DNA from: Cristatella mucedo
Taxonomy: Eukaryota; Bryozoa; Phylactolaemata; Cristatellidae
DNA: 64,000 nt
Direction: 5' to 3'
Assembly (NCBI GenBank): GCA_009760855.2
Contig: WPIO01000029.1
Span: forward strand, 3,377,501-3,441,500
Each line of letters starts with the position of its first letter. The first letter of the stretch is position 1. The notes below the pieces were generated by a model, which saw only the letters and a list, made by a program, of their open reading frames with translations, was not told the DNA's origin and made no database searches. A program made the translations under genes and the position numbers. Positions 55,916 through 64,000 of this stretch are shown piece by piece.

Positions 55916-57580
55916 AAGGATGGATAGCCTGCCAACACGAATACTGACGAACTAGTACTAATTCTACTGCTAGTGCTAGCACTAGTAGTCGTAAAGTCTG
56001 TTTGCTCGAACTTGCATCGGCTCGGCCGCCGGCCGGCGAAGTAGGCAAAATAGCCGGTGCACACCTAAGTAGTGCTAGAGGCGGTGCACGGGGCAGCAGC
56101 AGTCTGGCTAGCTTCAGGCGTGTAGCCACGGTCGGCATCTCGTCACTGCTCTCCGGCAGCCGAGGCTCCTCGGTTGACGGGACGGCTGTCCCAACAGAAA
56201 ACGGACAGCTGCCTCAACGAAGTTGCCAAGGAAGAGGCAAAAGTAGAAAAAATATCCAGTTCTGCAAAGCTTTCCTATGCGAAATGAAGTGCAACCATTC
56301 TAGAGTGAATTAGAAAGAGTTTCTTAAAAGCACGACCCCTTAGCTATTGCAAGCAGGCAAATTCGGGCCACCAGATAGATGACAATGAACGTAAATATCT
56401 CAAGACCCTCGTCACGACTCTTTATTGGAATAAATTAGTAAGTTATATTATTCAACAATATATTTAGAAACACCAATCGGAAGAGCAGTGGTGCGAGATT
56501 AACTGCCAGAAAGGCATCGCACCACCGATTTTAGCAGCTAGGCGTACGCTAGCCGGGGGCCAAGCTGGGTCGAAAACGGTGATTTCACGTAGAATGTATG
56601 GTTTTTGCACAAACATGAGAAATAAATAATTAATACTATGATTTCGGGTGAAAATTAAGATGTGCTCTTTTTTGTGACCGAAACCGCGTGCAGAAGCAAT
56701 GCCTCGCGTCCGACTTTCGTCTCGTTCGATCTCTCATCCGGGTTGGCAACCAGCGCCGACATGGATCGGAATGAGATCACGAGCTGTCGCACGGCTTTGC
56801 CTTCCCCGTTACAATGCTAATACGATTCACGCGGAGCGACGTTTTGCAAGATACTTTCGTTCTGCTGCCTTTTACTTTGAAGAGCGGTAGTTGTCCTATC
56901 GGTTTAGCAGCGCCAGCTTAGTTTATTCTGCACAGCCTCTCAATTATTCTTCCGTTTCAGCTTGCTTGCTTGCCAAAGCGGCAGTATAAGGCTCACTTTT
57001 TCGCTCACAATGCGAAACTTCCTATAATGTTTTTGCGAGGGGTTTCTCGCAGCTCTCTGCCCATTTATCCGACGGCCGAGAATTACCAGCTGCCATCGCT
57101 AGGCAGACCGACGTATACACTGCAGGAAATGTGAGAAGGCATTGAAAAAACCTTGCTTAAAGTCTTGCAATATGGCTATTTCGACCGGTGTTTCTAAATA
57201 TATCGTCACATTTCTTACTCGCATAGTTATGACAAATATTAATATAAGGGGTCACGCTTTTACGAAATTCTTTTTAACACACTTTAGAACTATCGTACTC
57301 CGTTGCACAGAAAAATATTCGTGCCCAAATGAATTAGTCGTTTAAACTGTTAGCATTGTAACGAACGCTGTGTGCGGCTTCCGCATCCGACAGAACTAGG
57401 CCATAAAAACACGGCGCTACGGTTCTAGTATCAGCCGACGAAGGGCGTATACTGATGACGTCTGACTAACTACTTATATCGCGGCTAAAGACTTGTAGGT
57501 GCAGCACCAATGCGCGCGGAACATGTGCCAACCGTTGTGGAACACTGCAGTAACGGTGAGCGCCCATACCTCAGCATAAC
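55916..57580. other. CpG-rich then AT-rich unique sequence, no gene recognised
   Basis: 55990-56230 is CpG-rich and has a 103-codon plus frame (56002-56313) without a domain. A 63-codon plus frame lies at 56699-56890. Confidence 0.35.
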
Positions 57581-57638
57581 AAGTCCATAATCGTTGCGTC
57601 AACAAGTCAAAAGTCCATAATCATTGCGTCAACAAGTC
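57581..57638 (+). repeat. Short tandem duplication, 30-bp unit
   Basis: AAGTCCATAATCGTTGCGTC plus AACAAGTCAA is repeated once with a single G/A change. Confidence 0.95.
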
Positions 57639-58697
57639 TATTTGACAGCGACTGAGTGATACGGGTGTTCAACAGCAGCCACGTTGTACTCGAACGGCTC
57701 AGTGGCCTAGAGCTCAAATTCCTCAGAGCCAAATCTGGAAGCCCATCTGACTGCCCGTGGTACGGCGTCGGCATTTATGCAGCCTCTGATTGCCATAGAT
57801 TGTCGCATAATCAATTCCTAGCTGCTACGAATTTAGGACTGCCAATACTGAATATCAGTCACAATCTAGCGGACTTGGCTCGCCGCCGTTTCAGCACCAT
57901 CGGAGCTGACTGGTACGCATAATAAATGCCTTTGCCAGCAATCAGTCGTGGACGACAGCTAATTTCCATCGGCTAAACGACGATAAGACCAAATTCCTAC
58001 GTAACGTAATAATAACGTAAAATAGCGTAATGCCGAATATTCGGCAGAGGGGTCATACCCTGCCGCTTGCAAAGCGTCCTAGCCAACTGCCGAATTCGAT
58101 TCGGGGCGGGCCTACGCAAATAAGCAGGCCGCCTCGTCTACAGTGCTTCCGGTGCCAACCTGCTTACCGCTACTGAGGGGTCGCGAGTTCGCAGCGTAAA
58201 CTGGACCGAAATACTCGCATATACAAAGAATTCTACTGACAATTAAAATTATTCTCATTCACAGGCTGAAATTCAACGCGAGCAATGCCGCTGCACATCT
58301 AGTTTAGTTTTATTCCCACACTCCTCGAAAACGCTCAGCAAAAAAACTCTTAGCAGGGGAAATATCTCCCTTACTTTGGTCACCTGCGTCTATGCTGTGG
58401 CGAAACCTACCTAGACGGTGGGCGCAACCTACGTAGACGAAGGGCCCGAACAATCAGACACGCTATTAGCGACGTCGGTTCAGGCGTGCAGCGGCTTCCA
58501 CAGAAAGCACCGACACCCCGATCGTCGCTTCACAGTACGCTAACTCCAGACCGAAGAACCAGGATTCCACTTCCGCCTTACTCGAAGGCAGGTAACTGAG
58601 GGCTGTTTTGCTAAACGAAAACAAGCCTTCCTTCCGCCTCCTCTCAGGAGAGCGGGCGGGTAGCCCTAATAATACTACGTAACGGCGACGCCAGCCA
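57639..58697. other. Unique CpG-rich sequence, no gene recognised
   Basis: A plus frame of 88 codons (57656-57922) opens with GTG and has no known domain. Confidence 0.35.
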
Positions 58698-58930
58698 AAC
58701 CAGTCGAATTATGGCGGTCGGTCAGCTATTACTCGTGATTATATGACAGTTTATCGCCGAGGCCGTTCAAAAGGCCAGCGCTTTTTGATGCAGCACCTGC
58801 AAGTAGCTGGCCATGCTACACACGGTGCAGGAGTTGCTGGTAGTCGTCGAACGTCGGCCGAGACTAGCACCGTAACGAGCGCTGCGTTTGCGGCCTAGTT
58901 CTGACCGGACGTGGAAGTCGCCCGCCACAT
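58698..58930 (+). repeat. Dispersed repeat, copy 1
   Basis: Matches 60824-60923 (AACCAG…GAATTATGG, GACAGTTTATCGCCGAGGCCGTT, AAAAGGCC) and 61160-61297 (GCAGCTACAAGTACCTGGCC-like block, TTCTGACCGGACGTGGAAG). Copy 2 has ~236 extra bp in the middle. Confidence 0.8.
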
Positions 58931-58998
58931 GTGTAACATTTGGTGTCGGGAGTGGAATTGTGAAATAACTGACTGCTGTGCCGAACTTAAGGATTTGG

Positions 58999-59910
58999 TT
59001 CTGTGAATTTTGATGCTGCGCTCAGCTAATAATAGGCGAATTGGCGAAGTCTATAGTTCTGACCTTTCGCGACTTATGGAAATATGGTCCTGGCATAGCA
59101 GTCACGAAGCGATACTGGCGGCTGAGCAGCATGGAGCATTTAGACGTAATAAATAAATCCTAGCTGATTAAACAGCCTCTTTTTGTATAGCGACAGAAGA
59201 GCTTTTATGGCTATCACCACCGCTTGCAGTCGCGATAAAGAATCGCCCATCGCAGGAATCGAACCCACGACCTCGGGACCGAGGTCATGAAAGCAACCGC
59301 CTTAACTAGTTGTGTAGAGATTAGACTGATTCTCTTAAGGAAGAGATACGCCAGCGTCTGAAGCAAATGAAAAAAACCAGCAGATAGCTGAGAGTAATGC
59401 TGAGACTGGTACGTGGCTGGAAAGTGAGCGTGCTAATGACGGCAGCAGGCTAGAACTTACTACAGTTAATTTAGAAGATGTCAAGGGCGATAAGGTGAAC
59501 AATGTAGCACAGGCGGTGCGGGCCATAGTTGAAGCTCCGAGTATGGAAATCGGGAAGCTCGATCTACGGCTCGAGAAGACAGAGATCGTGATTTCGCGCG
59601 AGATCATAGAAACGGCTGCCGATGACCTTCATATGTCTGGTATCTTAGCTTTGACTGACGAATTAGAGTTACGAAGTGGTCGTTCTTCCTGAGCTGGTTA
59701 CAGCCGCTGTGGAGCCTGTGACTGTTATAACTTGCTTCGAGACGGCTACCGTTTGAACGGTTGAGGTTATGGGCTGCTGCTCTGACGCTGAACAAGCTGC
59801 TTTCTGTTACTGCGAGCCTACTACTACAGATGGTGTCTGAACTACAAGTAATGTGACTGTAGCCAAGCCTTGCTACATGCCAGCCGAGGAGCAGTGCTTT
59901 GGAAAAGTTC
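58999..59910 (+). pseudogene. Decayed coding-like region split by a SINE
   Basis: A 47-codon open stretch (…SSDLSRLMEIWSWHSSHEA…) ends at ~59156. After the SINE, a 118-codon stretch without a start (59338-59692) is charged and helix-like (NVAQAVRAIVEAPS, KLDLRLEKTEIVISREIIE). Beyond its stop, Thr/Val-rich coding-like sequence continues in the same strand with scattered TGA codons. Composition is protein-like, but no domain is recognised. Some stops could have arisen from CGA by CpG decay. It may be a dead gene or the coding part of a mobile element. Confidence 0.35.
59160..59315 (-). repeat. SINE family S1
   Basis: The reversed S1 runs from TAGCTGATTAAACAGCC to the decayed A-box region. The B box GGAATCGAACCC and GACCTCGGGACCGAGGTC are clear. 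Confidence 0.9.
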
Positions 59911-60823
59911 AGTAATGACAACGGTATATGTCGAATGCCACTGCTGCATGATGATGGAGAGTACTATCTGTCTATGTAGAAAACTCTTAAGTTTTAATGG
60001 CGACTGCTTTTCGCATGCTTTCCGACTCCAGGAAACTTTTTCTCTTGCGTCATTCTATCTGCACGACTTCTTCTGCGATAATACCATTGACTAGACAACG
60101 CGATGAACCCACTCGAGTGTCGATCAAGGTCGAGTGGTTACGACAACGTCACGACTGCTGAATCGGCGTGTCGTAAAAGCAACCGCATTGGACTTCTTGT
60201 TCCTGTTCGCACTGACAGTTAAATGTTCACTGCGCTTCGAGAATCTGCCGGTGGGTGTATTCTGTTAAGAGACGTTGAACGCCGGAGATTGTCTATCATA
60301 CCCTACAGACTAACTTGAGCTAAAGGGAGACAAGACTGGATTGCTGAGGCAATGCCGGTACTGGGCACGATAATACGAAGACGCAATTGCTCGCGCTACG
60401 ATGCAGAGAGGTCTGCTCCTCCTTGTGCTGTGTGCAGTACTAATACCGCTCTAGTACGAGATTGCTTCAGGTATTTGTTAAGATAGCACTACCACTAAAG
60501 GTGCTTTTCTGTCTCCTACGAAGTGAAAGTGCTGACGACCTGAGCCTATGCAAAGCAGAGAGTTCTGGAGATGCTTTGAAGTCCAGCTCGTTGGTGAGAC
60601 GGTTGCTGGCGAGCAAGGATGAAGCCACGACAGCCAACGCGATAGCTTAGAAGAAGGAGACGACGCCCCGAAAATCCTCAATGTAGCAATTTGTGTTAGA
60701 GCCCGACGAGGTGGCGAAGCCGAACGTCGACAACTACAATTGCTGGTTGTTTAGGATTCTTAATTCACTGCTGAGAAGGAGAACGGCCTTTATTTATGTA
60801 CGAGGCAGAGTAGCGGCGGTGCC
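59911..60823. other. Sequence with a coding-like fragment, no gene recognised
   Basis: A 62-codon plus frame (60462-60650) ends ESADDLSLCKAESSGDALKS…DEATTANAIA. It resembles the composition of the 59-kb region and may belong to the same decayed unit. Confidence 0.35.
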
Positions 60824-61297
60824 TGGTAAACCAGCCGAATTATGGTGATCAGATATTATTCGCGGATATGGGAACGTGCGACAGTTTATCGCCGAGGCCG
60901 TTGAAAAGGCCGGCGCCCTGAGATAGGCGGGGGTGTGTGAAGATTCGGGAATGAGGAGGCATCGGCATTGGGGCTGACGTGAGCTATACGCCACATAGCC
61001 GTCGGCGAACGTCGTGGCCTCTGTCGAACGCCTGTAACCGACCGCTGACGTTAAATTGATTCGTCTGCATTACGGATACGGACTCGATACGATAAGCTAC
61101 GGCCGTTCGTCGCCGCTGCCGCGTTTCTGCTACTGTCGGCATACCTGCGTGCATTGGCGTTGCAGCTACAAGTACCTGGCCGTGCTATAAGGTTCGTGCG
61201 TCGCCAGTATTCGTCAAGCGTCGGCTGAAACTACCACCCTTACAAGCGCTTCGTTTACGGCCTACTTCTGACCGGACGTGGAAGCCAAACGCCACGT
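60824..61297 (+). repeat. Dispersed repeat, copy 2
   Basis: Ends match copy 1 at 58698; the central ~236 bp (about 60924-61159) are extra. Confidence 0.8.
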
Positions 61298-61920
61298 TTG
61301 AAACGACGATACAGCGCCAAATCCCTCCGCCGGGACAGCGCGCAAAATGCGAGCCGCGTGCGCTATACGAACGTATTCGGTGGAGTCCGCCGAATGTTCC
61401 TCCTGACTCGGGCTCTTGTTGTCCCGCGGCCGTCGCTCTCTTGTGCGGCGAACGATCGCCCGCCCACCTCCCACTTTCTAATAGAAACGAGTCCGGCGAC
61501 TATCGGACGTATGGCGGCGGCGACGGAGGAGACGGCAGCGATGGCGGCGATGGCGGAGACCCTGAGCGAGCGGCGGCTTTTCTAAAATGGCTAGCCGGGG
61601 ACACAATAGGATTGCCAGGCCAGCCCGCATCAATCAGCCTCGTGATTCACCGCAACCGCTTTCGGAACCCCTCGAGCTCACTGCTCGAGGACAGCGGTGT
61701 TTTTTTTCAGCCGAGCAGCTCGCGCGCGTCCTAAAATTAGGCCAGACTGGCCGCTGTGCTATAATTGGACACCTTAAATGTACGGTTAGACAGTAAGACT
61801 TTTCTACTTTAATCGGTGGTGCGCTACAGCCACTGTCGTCGTGTGCTTGGAATTTAGGCGTTCTCTTTAACGGCTGCTTGACAAGCTTTAGTCAGACTCT
61901 TTCGTTCCATTCACCCCTTC
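61298..61920. other. CpG-rich region, no gene recognised
   Basis: Overlapping plus frames of 69-97 codons (61298-61796) include a GGCGGCGACGGAGGAGACGG-type low-complexity stretch (61513-61560). No domain is seen; a CpG-island exon is possible. Confidence 0.35.
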
Positions 61921-61924
61921 ACAG

Positions 61925-62460
61925 CTAGCCATCTCGTTCGATCCCTGTCCGAGATTAGCAAGACTACCTACTGCCATGGCTGGCTAAAGATCTCACAAGC
62001 TTCCTGTTTCTTTCTTACTAGACTATTGTAATTCAGTTTTGGCTAGGCCACCGAAAAAGCCATTAAGCCAATTCAGCCGACGATGAATATATCTACAAGG
62101 TTGGTTAAAAAGACCCAAAAACCGGCTAATTTTCACGTCTCGTTTGTTGAAACAACTTCGATGGCTTTGGGTTGATCAAAGGATACAGAGCAAAGTTCTT
62201 ATTCTGACCGACAAGGCTCGGCTCCTTCATACCTAGATAACTGCTCTATCGGCGTCAGCCTCCTCGCGTATCTTTCCAGTTCCACTGTGGGCAATATATT
62301 AGCAGTTCCTTTCTTTCCCATGAAGACCTTTTGGCGACAGAAGCGATTGCTGTATGGTTCCTAGACTGTGGAACTCGCTTCCGCAGCTGTTACAAGCTTT
62401 ACTAATTAATGTAGCTTCTCGCTTTACTGCTGATCATATAGCGCTACCTGGTACTGTAAT
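61925..62460 (+). mobile_element. LINE family A, heavily decayed
   Basis: CTAGACTATTGTAATTCAG, ATGAATAT…ACAAGGTTGG, AAAGGATACAGAGCAAAGTTC and CTAGACTGTGGAACTCGCTT match 28230-28600 in order, with many changes and a missing middle. This is the oldest-looking family A copy in the window. Confidence 0.75.
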
Positions 62461-62594
62461 GCTCACCACACCTGGCCGCGGAGGGCCGGTGACATGTTTT
62501 TTTCTGCTAACCACACGGTCTCCCTCACCTGATACTATCGCTTGACCCATATTCCTGGTCTCACGACTTGAGTTGAGTGCGTACACTTACAACA
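62461..62594. other. Spacer
   Basis: No feature seen. Confidence 0.3.
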
Positions 62595-64000
62595 GATAGA
62601 TTTCCGTATTTTCCCGGGCCGTTGGCGTCGATTGCCGCGCATTGCCCTCGCATGTACGTTCAAGATTGGTTGATAGGATGCGGTTGCACTTTTATCACAG
62701 CACACTGTTACTCAAGAAAAACGTGATCTTCTCCCACCAGCTCTGTTTGTAGTTGTAACAGACGATCATAGATTGCTGTACTGTCTCGGGCAATTGCCGT
62801 CGATTGCCACGGATTGCCCAAGGTTGAACGCGAAAAAGGACAGCATGTGCGCCAACAGCGAGCGTTAAGTGGTAGGATAATTACAAATTCAAACAGCCAA
62901 TTTCCAGCAAAGTTGAGCCAGATGGCTGCAGAGACCGGGCCATCGCCGTCAATTGCCGTGCATTGCCCTCGATTGTGCCTTTATCGATTGCATAAAAAGA
63001 TGTGGCTGCACTTTTAATGAAGTGTACTGCAATACGCAAGAAAAGTTGGAGCTTTTTACAGCAACTGTCGGTCCATTTGTAACTGTCCTTTATGGATTGG
63101 GGTATTTCCCCGGCCATTGCCGTCGATTGAAAATTCCACGGCTTTACTTTGGACGCAGCGGAATCTTATATGCTATGACTATTGAGGCTTTCGAGCTGCC
63201 AATTTCTCTTCAATTTGCCGGGAATTGAGGTATTGGCCCAGGACATTGCTGTCGATTGACGTTCATTGCTCGCGATTGTACGTCTGCGATTGGTTGAAAG
63301 GATTTGATTGCACCTTCAACACAGTGGGTTGTGACAGGTAAGATATATTTGATCTTGGCCCAGTCACTTTCCAGTGATTTGCGATGGACCATAATGGATT
63401 GCCGTATTTGCCCGGGCCATTGCTGTATATTGCCGTGCATCGCCCAAGATTGAACGGTCAGAGCTGATTGAATGAGTTGGAAGTATGTTCTCGCGCCGTG
63501 AGATATTACGTGAAATGAGAATTGGAGCTTGGGGCAGCCGATTTCTCGTCGATTTGCCTCAGATTTTGGTATTGGTCCCTGCCATTGCTGTCGATTGCCG
63601 TGTATTGTTGACAATTAACGTGAAAAATAGCTTGAAAGTCCTACAATTTCACTTTTAGGACAAAGAAATGTGAAATGCGATGACAATCGGCACTTCGTGC
63701 AGCCAATTTAGTGTCAACTTGCCACGGATTGTTGTTAATTGCTGCTTCGAGCCGAGCCGTAGATTGCCATGCATTCCCCGAGATTGTACGAGCACAATTG
63801 CTTAAAATGATGTGGTTGACTGTAACTAGTGTGTTTTGTAACATGCATTAAAAATTGGAGCATTGCGAAACCGATTTCAGGGCATATTGCATCGGATTGC
63901 TGTAAATTGGGGTATTGGCCCGGGCCACTGCAGCACATTGCAGTGCATTGCTGCCGAATGGTTGAGGCAATTGTAGTGAAATTGTGGGATTACGTAACCA
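62595..64000 (+). repeat. ~170-bp satellite array, plus orientation, running off the window
   Basis: The phrase (T)ATTTGCCCGGGCCATTGC(C/T)GT…ATTGCCGTGCATTGCCC…GATTGTACG recurs at about 62615, 62783, 62931, 63103, 63230, 63403, 63570, 63735 and 63913. Spacing is mostly 148-178 bp, with one short unit of ~127 bp. Second-half landmarks (AATTGGAGC…GCAGCCGATTTC) recur with the same period. Monomers are well diverged from each other. Confidence 0.85.

Noticed and set aside
62814-63938. Several 65-135-codon frames near the right end
   Set aside because: All lie within the ~170-bp satellite.

Overview
This window is animal nuclear DNA. It has C2H2 zinc-finger genes with introns, 5'-truncated CR1/L2-like LINEs, two tRNA-derived SINE families, a ~170-bp satellite, coding minisatellites and a very long purine-rich simple-sequence tract. 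There is no operon structure, no prokaryotic signal and no dense gene content. I cannot fix the lineage from sequence alone; a repeat-rich invertebrate such as a flatworm, mollusc or lower deuterostome fits. Only three loci look like host protein genes. All are on the minus strand and encode zinc-finger proteins with Ala/Pro/Ser/Thr-rich low-complexity regions.

Layout. Positions ~65-13530 (copy A) and ~28077-35003 (copy B) are two copies of one segmental duplication. Each carries, from left to right: a LINE tail, a SINE, an Ala-rich exon containing a coding minisatellite, a multi-zinc-finger exon, a purine-rich tract and a LINE 3' end. In copy A the zinc-finger exon (5287-3938) stops at a good splice donor in the middle of its last finger. 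A small acceptor-flanked segment at 1980 supplies exactly the missing residues. A second in-phase acceptor at 2049 leads into a 410-codon Ala-rich frame with its own C2H2 finger. Copy B has lost 570 bp of the zinc-finger exon in frame, lost the finger-completing acceptor and frameshifted the Ala-rich frame, and its minisatellite has grown to ~100 18-bp units. It looks like a decaying paralogue. Copy A's purine tract (5.94-10.69 kb) has a ~2.07-kb higher-order period.

From 10.7 to 28 kb the DNA is mostly interspersed repeats: LINE family A (tail ending GGAGATACATTACAT), LINE family B (tail ending in TTATTA repeats), SINE S1 and SINE S2. There are also CpG-rich stretches without a recognised gene, and an array of a ~170-bp satellite (26.62-27.56 kb) in minus orientation. 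The interval 35-41 kb holds more LINE copies, including a LINE A inserted inside another LINE A with a visible target-site duplication. A third zinc-finger-like gene lies at 42934-41693. The stretch 43-54 kb is gene-poor, with microsatellites, SINEs, a promoter-like cluster at 48.72 kb and a CTG-rich segment. A long decayed LINE B covers 54.43-55.92 kb. From 56 to 62 kb the DNA is CpG-rich, with a decayed coding-like region, a pair of related dispersed repeats and a LINE A remnant. The window ends in a second ~170-bp satellite array (62.6-64.0 kb) in the opposite orientation to the first.

The genes do not form a pathway. The coherent story is one zinc-finger gene duplicated together with its neighbourhood, and the two copies then diverging by transposon insertion, minisatellite growth and deletion.
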